64,000 bases of DNA from Salipiger bermudensis (lineage in GTDB: Bacteria > Pseudomonadota > Alphaproteobacteria > Rhodobacterales > Rhodobacteraceae), in NCBI RefSeq assembly GCF_020171625.1, contig NZ_JAIUZY010000005.1, forward strand, positions 490,371 to 554,370, given 5' to 3'. Below the pieces are notes generated by a model. That model was not told the DNA's origin, ran no database searches, and worked only from the letters and a program-made list of their open reading frames with translations. Position 1 is the stretch's first letter; the number at the start of each line of letters is the position of its first letter. Position numbers and translations under genes: made by a program. Shown here piece after piece: positions 1-7,765 of this stretch.

Positions 1-2
1 TG

Positions 3-1157
3 CTGCGCCATTTCCGGCTGTTCGACGAGGCGCTGGCCTGGGGGCCGCACCTTGTCTGCTATGCCATGAAGGCGGCGTCGAACCAGGCCATCCTGAAGAC
101 GCTGGCCGAGGCCGGCGCCGGGATGGACGTGGTCTCGGGCGGCGAGTACGCCCGGGCGAAAGCCGCCGGCGTGCCCGGCGAGCGCATCGTGTTCTCGGGC
201 GTGGGCAAGACCCGCGCCGAGATCCGCACCGCGCTCGAGGGCGGGCTGCGCCAGTTCAACATCGAGAGCGAGCCCGAGATGCGGGTGATCTCGGAAGTGG
301 CCTCGGAGCTGGGTCTGGTGGCGCCGGTCACCGTGCGGGTGAACCCCGACGTCGACGCCAAGACCCATGCCAAGATCGCCACCGGCAAGAGCGAGAACAA
401 GTTCGGCATCCCGATCGCCCGGGCGCGCGAGGTCTATGCCGAGGCCGCGGCGCTGCCGGGGCTGAAGGTCGTTGGCATCGACGTGCATATCGGCTCGCAG
501 CTCACCGAGCTCGAGCCCTTCGCCATGGCCTATCGCAAGGTCGCCGAGCTCACCGAGGCGTTGCGCGGCGACGGGCACGAGATCACCCGGCTCGACCTTG
601 GCGGCGGGCTGGGGATTCCCTACACCCGCAGCAACGAGGCGCCGCCCCTGCCGGTGGAATACGGCGCCATGATCGAGCGCGAGCTGGGCCATCTGGGTTG
701 CGAGATCGAGATCGAGCCGGGCCGGCTGATCGTCGGCAATGCCGGCATCCTGGTGTCGGAGGTGATCTATCTCAAGCAGGGCGAGGGGCGGGATTTCCTG
801 ATCCTTGACGCGGCGATGAACGACCTGATCCGCCCGGCCATGTACGAGGCGCATCACGACATCGTGCCGGTCATCGAACCCGAGGCCGGGCTGGAGCAGC
901 GCCCGTTCGACATCGTCGGCCCGGTCTGCGAATCCGGCGACACCTTCGCCAAGGGCCGGATGATGCCGGCGCTGGGGGCGGGCGATCTCGTGGCGTTTCG
1001 CTCTGCCGGCGCTTACGGTGCGGTGATGTCTTCGGAGTACAACACGCGGGCGCTGATTCCGGAGGTTCTGGTGAAGGGCGATCAATTCGCTGTCATCCGC
1101 CGGAGACCGAGCTTTGACGAAATCATAAACCGCGATAGCCTTCCGGAGTGGCTGTAG
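3..1157 (+). CDS. lysA: Diaminopimelate decarboxylase, 5' end cut by window edge
   Basis: Converts meso-diaminopimelate to L-lysine and CO2, the last step of lysine synthesis, in the cytoplasm with PLP. The reading frame is open to the left edge, so the start codon and roughly the first 40 residues lie outside; 384 residues are visible. The PLP-lysine motif YAMKA sits near the start of the visible part. DVHIGSQL, GGGLGIPY, the phosphate-binding EPGRLIVGNAG and the GPVCESGDTF motif with its catalytic cysteine follow in the expected order. An internal ATG at 66 is not the start, because it lies inside the YAMKA motif. The DUF4175 gene follows after 37 bases on the same strand. Confidence 0.95.
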   Translation: MRHFRLFDEALAWGPHLVCYAMKAASNQAILKTLAEAGAGMDVVSGGEYARAKAAGVPGERIVFSGVGKTRAEIRTALEGGLRQFNIESEPEMRVISEVASELGLVAPVTVRVNPDVDAKTHAKIATGKSENKFGIPIARAREVYAEAAALPGLKVVGIDVHIGSQLTELEPFAMAYRKVAELTEALRGDGHEITRLDLGGGLGIPYTRSNEAPPLPVEYGAMIERELGHLGCEIEIEPGRLIVGNAGILVSEVIYLKQGEGRDFLILDAAMNDLIRPAMYEAHHDIVPVIEPEAGLEQRPFDIVGPVCESGDTFAKGRMMPALGAGDLVAFRSAGAYGAVMSSEYNTRALIPEVLVKGDQFAVIRRRPSFDEIINRDSLPEWL

Positions 1158-1194
1158 GGCATCCCTCCTGCAGTCCCGACCGCAGGAGACCTCC

Positions 1195-3762
1195 ATGCCC
1201 GAGACGGGATCGCCGCCGGACATCCTGAAACCCATCAAGTGGCCGCTGCGTCTCACCCTCTGGGGGATGGGCGCGGAGCGCATCACCCGTGCCTTCTGGC
1301 CGCTCTGGTCGCTGCTGATCGCGGCGCTGGGGCTGCTGATGCTGGGGGTGCAGGATCTCGTGCCGGTGGAATGGGTCTGGGCCGCGGGCGCCGTGTTCGT
1401 GGCGGCCCTGGGCTGGGCGGTCTGGCGCGGCGCGCGGATGCTGGTGTGGCCCTCGCGGATCGAGGCGATGGCGCGGCTCGACGGCAGCCTGCGCGGCAAT
1501 CCGATCCAGGCGGCGCTCGACGATCAGGCGATCGGGGCGGCGGACACCGGCTCGCAGGCGGTCTGGCGGGCGCACCAGGAACGGATGCGGGCGCGGCTGG
1601 CCGAGGCGAAAGCGGTGGAGCCCGACCTTCGGGTCGCCAGGGCCGATCCCTTCGCATTGCGCTACGTGGCGCTTCTGGCCTTTGCCGCGGCGCTGGTCTT
1701 CGGCTCTTTCCTGCGGGTCTCGTCGGTGACCGCGATGGGGCCGAGCGGCGTCGATCTGGCCGCCGGGCCGGCGTGGGAGGGCTGGATGGAGCCGCCGGGC
1801 TACACCCGCCTGCCGTCGGTCTATCTCAACGACATCACCGCGCCGGGGCTGAGCGTGCCCGAGGGCGCGCAGATCACCCTGCGCATGTATGGCGAGGTGG
1901 GCGCGCTGTCGGTCGATGAAAGCGTCTCGGGCCGGGCGCTCTCGGACGAGGCGGCGCAGGAGACGGCGCAGGATTTCGCCGTGCTGCAGTCGGGACGGCT
2001 GGCGATCGACGGCCCCGGGGGCCGGGCCTGGGAGGTCAGCGTCACCGCCGATGCCGCCCCCAGCGTGCGCCGCGACGGCGAGATCTCCTCGAGCTACGAG
2101 GGCGAGGCGCAGATCCCCTTTGCCGCCAGCGACGATTATGGCGTGGTGGCGGGCCATGCGCGGATCGAGCTGGCCCTCGACGCGGTCGAGCGCGACTACC
2201 TGCTTTCCGCCGAGCCGGAAGCGCGCCCCGCCATCGAGGTGCCGCTGCCGATGCCCATCGCCGGCGACCGGTCCGACTTCACCGAGACGCTGGTCGAGAA
2301 CTTCTCGGAGCACCCCTGGGCCAACCTGCCGGTGCGCCTGACCATCAGCGTCGAGGACGAGGCTGGCCAGACCGGGCAATCCGAGGTCGAGACCATCACC
2401 CTGCCGGGGCGGCGCTTCTTCGATCCGATGGCCGCGGCGGTGATCGAGCAGCGCCAGGCGCTGCTCTGGACCCGCGACAACATCCCCGAGATCACCCGCA
2501 TCATTCGTGCCGTCAGCCACCTGCCCGACGAGGTCTTCCGCTCGGCGGTGCCTTATCTGCGGCTGCGCACCATCCTGCGCCAGCTCGAGGCGGCGGGGCC
2601 GTCGCTGGGCGAGGACCAGCAGGCCGAGATCGCCAAGGCGATGTGGGACCTCGCCATCCTCCTCGAGGAGGGCGATCTGGCTTCGGCGCTGGAACGCCTC
2701 GAGCGGGCACAGGAGCGGCTCAACGAGGCGATGAAGAACGGCGCCTCGGAGCAGGAGATCGCCGAGCTGATGCAGGAGCTGCGCGACGCGACGGACGACT
2801 ACCTCAGGCAGCTCTCGCGGCAGGCGCAGGAGCAGTCCGAGCAGAACCCCGAAATGGCGCAGTCCCAGGACAGCATGGAGATGAGCCAGAACGATCTGCA
2901 GCGGATGATGGACCGGATCCAGGAGCTGATGGAGGAGGGCCGCATGGCCGAGGCGCAGGAAGCCCTGCGCCAGCTTCAGGAGATGATGGAGAACATGCAG
3001 GTCACCCAGGGGCAGCAGGGGCAGTCTCCGGGGGAGCAGGCGATGGAAGGTCTGGGTGAGACGCTGCGCGAGCAGCAGGGTCTGTCGGACGAGGCCTTCC
3101 GTGAGTTGCAGGACCAGTTCAACCAAGGTCAGCAGGGGCAGCCGGGCCAGCAGGGTGAGCCGCAGGGGCAGCAGGGCCAACAGGGTCAGGATGGTCAGCA
3201 GCAGGGGCAGGGCCAGGGGCCGCAGCAAGGTCAGCAGGGGCAGGGCGGCGAACAGTCGCTCGAGGACAGCCTCGCCAGCCGCCAGCAGCAGCTGCGCGAC
3301 GAGCTGAACCGCCAGCGCCAGAACCTGCCCGGGGCCGGCACCGATCCGGGCGAGGCCGCGCGCGAGGCGCTGCGCCGCGCCGAGGAGGCGATGGACGGCG
3401 CCGAAGAGGCGCTGCGTGGCGACGATCTTGCCGGGGCCATCGACCAGCAGAGCCAGGCGATGGAGGCGCTGCGAGAAGGAATGCGCAGCCTTGGCGAGGC
3501 GATGGCGCAGCAACAGCAGCAGAGCCAGAGCCCCGGCCAGCAGGGGCAGCAGCAGGGCGGAGAGCCCGGCCAGCAGCGCGACCCGCTGGGGCGCAACGCC
3601 GGCGCCAACGGCAATATCGGCACCGACGAGAGCATGGTGCAGGACGAAGACGTCTACCGCCGCGCCCGTGAGTTGCTCGACGAGATCCGCCGCCGCTCCG
3701 GCGAGGGCGAGCGCCCGCAGGAAGAGCTCGACTATCTCGAGCGTCTGCTCGAGCGGTTCTGA
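1195..3762 (+). CDS. DUF4175 / TIGR02302 family membrane protein with Gln-rich tract
   Basis: 855 residues. I recognise this as the large alphaproteobacterial family called TIGR02302 or DUF4175, whose function is unknown. Hydrophobic segments near residues 35-80 and 153-172 should anchor it in the inner membrane; the rest is a long, probably periplasmic or coiled-coil region rich in Glu, Gln, Met and Arg. Residues about 640-690 and 770-800 are low-complexity Gln/Gly stretches made of repeated QGQQG-type units. The C-terminus returns to ordered sequence (VYRRARELLDEIRRRSGE). The start ATG follows a CAGGAGACC ribosome site. It lies directly behind lysA and may be co-transcribed with it. Confidence 0.85.
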   Translation: MPETGSPPDILKPIKWPLRLTLWGMGAERITRAFWPLWSLLIAALGLLMLGVQDLVPVEWVWAAGAVFVAALGWAVWRGARMLVWPSRIEAMARLDGSLRGNPIQAALDDQAIGAADTGSQAVWRAHQERMRARLAEAKAVEPDLRVARADPFALRYVALLAFAAALVFGSFLRVSSVTAMGPSGVDLAAGPAWEGWMEPPGYTRLPSVYLNDITAPGLSVPEGAQITLRMYGEVGALSVDESVSGRALSDEAAQETAQDFAVLQSGRLAIDGPGGRAWEVSVTADAAPSVRRDGEISSSYEGEAQIPFAASDDYGVVAGHARIELALDAVERDYLLSAEPEARPAIEVPLPMPIAGDRSDFTETLVENFSEHPWANLPVRLTISVEDEAGQTGQSEVETITLPGRRFFDPMAAAVIEQRQALLWTRDNIPEITRIIRAVSHLPDEVFRSAVPYLRLRTILRQLEAAGPSLGEDQQAEIAKAMWDLAILLEEGDLASALERLERAQERLNEAMKNGASEQEIAELMQELRDATDDYLRQLSRQAQEQSEQNPEMAQSQDSMEMSQNDLQRMMDRIQELMEEGRMAEAQEALRQLQEMMENMQVTQGQQGQSPGEQAMEGLGETLREQQGLSDEAFRELQDQFNQGQQGQPGQQGEPQGQQGQQGQDGQQQGQGQGPQQGQQGQGGEQSLEDSLASRQQQLRDELNRQRQNLPGAGTDPGEAAREALRRAEEAMDGAEEALRGDDLAGAIDQQSQAMEALREGMRSLGEAMAQQQQQSQSPGQQGQQQGGEPGQQRDPLGRNAGANGNIGTDESMVQDEDVYRRARELLDEIRRRSGEGERPQEELDYLERLLERF

Positions 3763-3780
3763 CCTCCCGACAGATTTGAT

Positions 3781-3803
3781 ACCCGCGCGTTCTGTGCGCG
3801 GGT
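3781..3803. other. Hairpin downstream of the DUF4175 gene
   Basis: ACCCGCGC and GCGCGGGT form an 8-bp perfect stem with a 7-base loop, 18 bases after the DUF4175 stop codon. No T-run follows, so it could be a weak or factor-dependent terminator, or an RNA-stabilising 3' hairpin. Confidence 0.4.
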
Positions 3804-3820
3804 CCGATTCCCTCCCGCCT

Positions 3821-3867
3821 GCGTGTCACGCGCGCAGAAGCGAATGCCGCCCGCGTGCCACGCGCGC
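3821..3867. repeat. Two copies of a 15-base palindromic unit
   Basis: GCGTGTCACGCGCGC at 3821-3835 and GCGTGCCACGCGCGC at 3853-3867 differ at one base and are 32 bases apart. Each contains the palindrome GCGTG-N-CACGC. They lie 82-128 bases before the ion-channel start codon, a place where tandem operator sites would be expected. No known regulator is recognised. Confidence 0.5.
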
Positions 3868-3948
3868 CGGGCCGCCTGCCATGACGCGCCTTGCCCCGTG
3901 CCCGTCCGCATGGGTATAGCGGGGACAAGCGGTAGGGATTTGAATGGC

Positions 3949-4722
3949 ATGGCCAATCGGGCGGTCGACACTTTGCGAGAGCTCTACGAGGGCGACAGCG
4001 ACCGGGCGCACCGCTTCCGCTACGCTGTGCTGGCCTTCGACATCGGCACGATCCTTTACGTGGTCGCCACCTCGTTCGGCAGTCATGGCCGCGTCGTCGG
4101 GATGTTCGACATGCTGTTCGGAGTGGTCTTCCTCGCGGATTTCCTCGCCCGGCTGGCGATCGAGCCGCAGAAGCTCCGCTTCCTGATCCGTCCGGTCACG
4201 CTGGCCGACATGGTCTCGATCGTCTCGTTCCTCGCACCGCTCGCCGGCGAGGGGCTGGGCTTCCTGCGGGTGGTGCGGACCCTGCGCTTCCTGCACACCT
4301 ACCAGCTGTTCCGGCGGCTGCGCGAGGATTTCCCCTTCTTCCGCCGCTATCAGGACGTGATCAGCGCAAGCCTCAATCTTCTGGTCTTCATCTTCATCAT
4401 GACCGGGCTGGTCTATGCCACCCAGCACCGCACCAACCCGCAGATCGAGAACTATGCCGACGCGCTCTATTTCACCGTCACCGCGCTGACCACCACGGGC
4501 TTCGGCGACATCACCCTGACCGGATCGCTGGGCCGGATGATCTCGGTGGTGGTGATGATCTGCGGCGTGACACTGTTCCTGCGGCTGGCGCAGGTGCTGT
4601 TCCGGCCCGTCAAGGTACGCGAGACCTGCCGCACGTGCGGCCTGTCGCTGCATGATGCCGACGCGGTGCATTGCAAGCATTGCGGTGACACCATCCATAT
4701 CGAGACCGACGGCGGCTACTGA
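3949..4722 (+). CDS. Voltage-gated K+ channel-like protein with C-terminal zinc ribbon
   Basis: 257 residues from the ATG at 3949; the open frame extends upstream to 3823, but that stretch is Arg/Pro-rich and unlike the family. Residues 22-100 hold several membrane segments. Residues 105-125 are an S4-like arginine series (RVVRTLRFL, RRLR). S5 is near 140-156, the pore loop carries the selectivity filter TTGFGD at 182-187, and S6 spans about 197-215. This is the 6-TM plan of Kv-type bacterial channels. Unusually, the cytoplasmic tail has four cysteines in CxxC...CxxC spacing (C227, C230, C242, C245), a zinc-ribbon-like module. The next gene's ATG overlaps the stop by one base. Confidence 0.8.
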   Translation: MANRAVDTLRELYEGDSDRAHRFRYAVLAFDIGTILYVVATSFGSHGRVVGMFDMLFGVVFLADFLARLAIEPQKLRFLIRPVTLADMVSIVSFLAPLAGEGLGFLRVVRTLRFLHTYQLFRRLREDFPFFRRYQDVISASLNLLVFIFIMTGLVYATQHRTNPQIENYADALYFTVTALTTTGFGDITLTGSLGRMISVVVMICGVTLFLRLAQVLFRPVKVRETCRTCGLSLHDADAVHCKHCGDTIHIETDGGY

Positions 4723-5222
4723 TGACCGAGGTGGCGATCCGTCCGTATCTTCCCGGCGACGACGCGGCGCTGTGGCGCATCCTCGAGCCGGTGTTCCGGG
4801 CCGGCGAGACCTATGCCATCGATGCCGACATCCCGCGCGCCGAGGCGCTGGCCTACTGGTGCGGCCCCGAGCGCCGGGTGTTCTCGGCGCTGGTCGATGG
4901 CGCCGTGGCGGGCAGCTACTACATCGTGCGCAACCAGAAGGGCGGCGGCAGCCATGTCTGCAATTGCGGCTTCGCCACCGATCCGGCGCGGTCCGGCAGG
5001 GGGGTGGCCCGTGCCATGCTGGCCCACGCGCTCGACACCGCCCGCAGCCTCGGCTTCCGCGCCATGCAGTTCAACTTCGTGATCTCCTCCAACACCCGCG
5101 CGGTGGACATCTGGCAGCGTGCGGGCTTCGAGATCGTCGGTCGGCTGCCCGATGCCTTCCATCACCCCGAAAAGGGTTATGTCGACGCGCTGGTCATGTA
5201 TAAGGCTCTCGAAACGGACTGA
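4722..5222 (+). CDS. GNAT family N-acetyltransferase
   Basis: 166 residues of the GNAT fold, which transfers acetyl from acetyl-CoA to an amine; the substrate cannot be told from sequence. The acetyl-CoA-binding region is seen in CGFATDPARSGRGVARAM (residues about 83-100, with the RxGxG/A-type loop). It is followed by LGFRAMQFNFVISSNTRAVDIWQRAGFEIVGRLP, the usual end of the domain. The start ATG overlaps the stop of the channel gene (TGATG), so the two are probably translationally coupled. The NYN gene starts 18 bases downstream. Confidence 0.88.
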   Translation: MTEVAIRPYLPGDDAALWRILEPVFRAGETYAIDADIPRAEALAYWCGPERRVFSALVDGAVAGSYYIVRNQKGGGSHVCNCGFATDPARSGRGVARAMLAHALDTARSLGFRAMQFNFVISSNTRAVDIWQRAGFEIVGRLPDAFHHPEKGYVDALVMYKALETD

Positions 5223-5239
5223 TTTCAGGAGCATTTTCC

Positions 5240-5950
5240 GTGGCCGAAGACACCCGCCTCCTCGCCGTCCTGATCGACGCCGACAACACCTCTCCGAAAT
5301 ACGCCAAGGCGATCTTCGACGAGATCGCTTCGCTGGGCGAGGCCAGCGTGCGGCGCGTCTACGGCGATTTCGCCAGCCAGCAGATCTCGGGCTGGTCGAA
5401 GATCTCGGCCGAGTTCGGTCTGGTGCCGCATCACTCGCCCGCCAACACCGTGGGCAAGAACTCTTCCGACATTTCGCTGGTGATCGATGCCATGGACCTG
5501 ATGCACACCGGCCGCTTCGACGGCTTCGTGGTGGTCAGCTCCGACAGCGACTTCACCCGCCTTGCCAGCCGAATCCGCGAGCAGGGCCTCGACGTCTACG
5601 GCATGGGGATGCAGAAGACGCCGGACGCCTTCCGCAAGGCCTGCAAGCGGTTCATCTTCCTCGAGAACCTCGACGGCGCGCCGGAGCAGAAGACCGGGGA
5701 TCGCACGCCGCGCGCCACCGGCAAGCTTGAGGAGGCGCGCAACCTCATCTTCACCGCGATGGACGCCATCGAGCAGGAGGATGACTGGTACACGCTGGGT
5801 CAGCTCGGCCAGTTCATCACCGCGGCGAACCCCGATTTCGACACCCGCAGCTACGGCAAGCGCAAGCTGTCGGACCTCGTCTCGGATCTGAAGGTGTTCG
5901 AGACCCAGCGCGGGCCGGGCAACCAGCTTCTGGTGCGCCGGCTGGACTGA
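5240..5950 (+). CDS. NYN-domain putative ribonuclease with C-terminal LOTUS/OST-HTH domain
   Basis: 236 residues. Residues 8-145 are a NYN (LabA/DUF88, PIN-like) domain with the acidic residues expected of a metal-dependent RNase: VLIDADNTSPK at the N-terminus, DISLVIDAMDLM in the middle, and VVVSSDSDFTRLASRIREQG. Residues 160-236 (DDWYTLGQLGQFI...YGKRKLSDLV) match the OST-HTH/LOTUS RNA-binding fold. The start is GTG, eight bases after CAGGAG; no ATG gives a better start. Such proteins are widespread and mostly uncharacterised; RNA processing or decay is the likely role. It closes a three-gene run with the channel and GNAT genes. Confidence 0.87.
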   Translation: MAEDTRLLAVLIDADNTSPKYAKAIFDEIASLGEASVRRVYGDFASQQISGWSKISAEFGLVPHHSPANTVGKNSSDISLVIDAMDLMHTGRFDGFVVVSSDSDFTRLASRIREQGLDVYGMGMQKTPDAFRKACKRFIFLENLDGAPEQKTGDRTPRATGKLEEARNLIFTAMDAIEQEDDWYTLGQLGQFITAANPDFDTRSYGKRKLSDLVSDLKVFETQRGPGNQLLVRRLD

Positions 5951-5995
5951 CGCCCCGGCGCCGGTGACCGGGACCGCCACGGCGGCGCGGGAGGC

Positions 5996-6616
5996 TCAGG
6001 ACGGGCCGAAGCGCGCCATGAAGGTGTCGACCGCGGCCTCGATCACGCGGGTGATCTCGTCCTCGGCGAACTGGTCCCGGATGCCGAACAGCCGCTTGAT
6101 CCAGAGATCGGCCTTGCAGAGCTCGATGAACTGCTCGGCGGCAAGGCCGAGATCGTCGATCTCGACCTCTCCCCGCGCCATCGCGGCGGCGAGATAGGAG
6201 TGCAGCTCGCGCCGGACGAGCAGGGGGCCGCACTCGTAGAACTGCGCGCCGAGCTCCGGGAAGCGGTCGGCTTCGGCGGCGCAGATCCGGAACACCTTCT
6301 GGCCAAGGTCCGACAGCAGGAAGTCGAGGACACCGCGACCGATATAGGGCAGCACGACCCGTGGCGGCTTGTCTCTGTCGAGCGCGACCAGAACCTCGGC
6401 CCCTTGTGCCTCGCACTGGGCGGTCGCCATCTCCATGAAAAGCAGGCGCTTGTCGGGAAAGTAGCTGTAGAGCGTGGCCTTCGACACCCCGGCGGCCCTG
6501 GCGATCTCGTCGACGCTCGCGCCCTCGAAGCCGTCGCGCAGGAAGATCTCGCGCGCGCCCTCCAAAACCTGGTCGTACTTGCGCCCGCGCCGGACGTTTG
6601 CCGTGTTGCCCGGCAT
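5996..6616 (-). CDS. TetR/AcrR family transcriptional regulator
   Basis: 206 residues. The N-terminal helix-turn-helix is typical: REIFLRDGFEGASVDEIARAAGVSKATLYSYFPDKRLLF (residues about 22-62). The C-terminal ligand domain resembles the AefR-like / TetR_C group (VVLPYIGRGVLDFLLS...VFRICAAEADRFPEL). The frame extends far upstream of 6616, but the ATG at 6616 gives the normal family length, and upstream residues would run into mbfA. The gene is divergent from mbfA across 174 bases, so it may regulate mbfA or itself; its ligand is unknown. Confidence 0.87.
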   Translation of the reverse strand: MPGNTANVRRGRKYDQVLEGAREIFLRDGFEGASVDEIARAAGVSKATLYSYFPDKRLLFMEMATAQCEAQGAEVLVALDRDKPPRVVLPYIGRGVLDFLLSDLGQKVFRICAAEADRFPELGAQFYECGPLLVRRELHSYLAAAMARGEVEIDDLGLAAEQFIELCKADLWIKRLFGIRDQFAEDEITRVIEAAVDTFMARFGPS

Positions 6617-6760
6617 CCAATGTCTCCTCTGGTGATATGGATCATAACCCCCGGGGTTCAGATCCGGCAAGCTTGGCGCGGCCCCCCCGCCGGGGCCTGC
6701 AGCGATAGGCAGCGCACCGGGCCTGCGGAAGGGCATTGCATCCGGCCTGCTTTCGATTAC

Positions 6761-6777
6761 TTTAGAATCATTCCAAA
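6761..6777 (+). promoter_or_regulatory. Irr-type iron control element (ICE) upstream of mbfA
   Basis: TTTAGAATCATTCCAAA is a near-perfect inverted repeat (TTTAGAA / TTCCAAA). It closely resembles the ICE box bound by the heme-responsive regulator Irr in alphaproteobacteria (TTTAGAA...TTCTAAA type). It ends 13 bases before the mbfA start and overlaps a plausible -10 (TACTTT, 6758-6763). Irr binding there would repress transcription, as known for mbfA in rhizobia when iron is low. Confidence 0.75.
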
Positions 6778-6790
6778 GTGAGGCTCTTCC

Positions 6791-7765
6791 ATGCGTTTCT
6801 TCACCCAGCGTCGCCAGTTCAAGGATCTCAGCGAGCAGGAAGTGCTCGCGCTGGCGATTTCGTCCGAGGAGGACGACGCCCGGATCTACCGCAGCTACGC
6901 CGAGATGCTGCGCGCCGATTTCCCCGACAGCGCACGGGTGTTCGACGGCATGGCGGTGGAGGAGGACGGCCACCGACAGGCGCTGATCTCGGCGCACCGC
7001 ATCCGCTTCGGCGAGGTGATCCCGCTCATCCGGCGCGAGCACGTGGCGGGGTTTTACGCCCGCCGCCCGGTCTGGCTGATGCAGAACCTCGGTCTCGAGC
7101 GCATCCGCGAGGAGGCCGAGGTCATGGAGCGCGATGCGGCGCGGTTCTATCTCGAGGCCGCGAATCGCAGCTCCGACGCCGGAACGCGCAAGCTGCTTGG
7201 CGACCTCGCCGCCGCCGAGGCGGGCCATGAGAGCCGCGCCGCCGCGCTGACCGCGGAGAACCTCGACAGCGACAGCCGCAGCGACGAGGACCGGCTCGCG
7301 CACCGGCAATTCGTGCTGACATGGGTGCAGCCGGGCCTGGCGGGCCTGATGGACGGCTCGGTCTCGACGCTGGCGCCGATCTTCGCGACGGCCTTTGCCA
7401 CGCAGGACACCTGGACGACCTTCCTCGTCGGGCTCGCGGCCTCGGTGGGGGCGGGGATTTCAATGGGGTTTACCGAGGCGGCATCGGATGATGGCGAACT
7501 GTCGGGCCGCGGCTCGCCGCTCAAGCGCGGCATCGCGTCGGGGGTGATGACCACGGTGGGCGGGCTCGGCCACGCGCTGCCCTACCTGATTCCGCATTTC
7601 TGGACCGCCACGAGCATCGCGTGGATCATCGTCTTCATCGAGCTTTGGGCGATTGCATGGATCCAGAACAAGTTCATGGAGACGCCGTTCCTGCGGGCGT
7701 CGATGCAGGTGGTGCTCGGCGGCGCGCTGGTGCTGACCGCGGGCGTGCTGATCGGCAGCGGCTGA
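6791..7765 (+). CDS. mbfA: MbfA-type iron exporter: ferritin-like domain fused to VIT1/CCC1 membrane domain
   Basis: 324 residues. Residues 1-150 form a rubrerythrin/ferritin-like four-helix domain with iron-ligand motifs: SSEEDDARIYR (E26/E27), EEDGHR (E57, H61), and the later EEAEVMERDAARFY and AAEAGHES. Residues about 170-324 form the VIT1/CCC1 transporter domain with membrane helices (GLAGLMDGSVSTLAPIFATAFA, AASVGAGISMGFTEAASDDG). Rhizobial MbfA exports iron and protects against iron plus peroxide. The ICE box just upstream supports this assignment. Expected location is the inner membrane with the ferritin domain cytoplasmic. Confidence 0.9.
   Translation: MRFFTQRRQFKDLSEQEVLALAISSEEDDARIYRSYAEMLRADFPDSARVFDGMAVEEDGHRQALISAHRIRFGEVIPLIRREHVAGFYARRPVWLMQNLGLERIREEAEVMERDAARFYLEAANRSSDAGTRKLLGDLAAAEAGHESRAAALTAENLDSDSRSDEDRLAHRQFVLTWVQPGLAGLMDGSVSTLAPIFATAFATQDTWTTFLVGLAASVGAGISMGFTEAASDDGELSGRGSPLKRGIASGVMTTVGGLGHALPYLIPHFWTATSIAWIIVFIELWAIAWIQNKFMETPFLRASMQVVLGGALVLTAGVLIGSG

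Noticed and set aside
3110..3260. CRISPR-like regularity in the CAGCAGGGGCAG repeats
   Set aside because: Repeats are short, unspaced and in frame within the DUF4175 gene; they encode Gln/Gly tracts.
1123..3513. Long leftward open frame opposite the DUF4175 gene
   Set aside because: Composition is Leu/Arg/His-rich with no family motifs; it is the antisense shadow of a clear gene in GC-rich DNA.
3795..3815. GGTCCGATTCC resembling a tRNA T-loop
   Set aside because: No acceptor stem, D-arm or anticodon arm fits around it.
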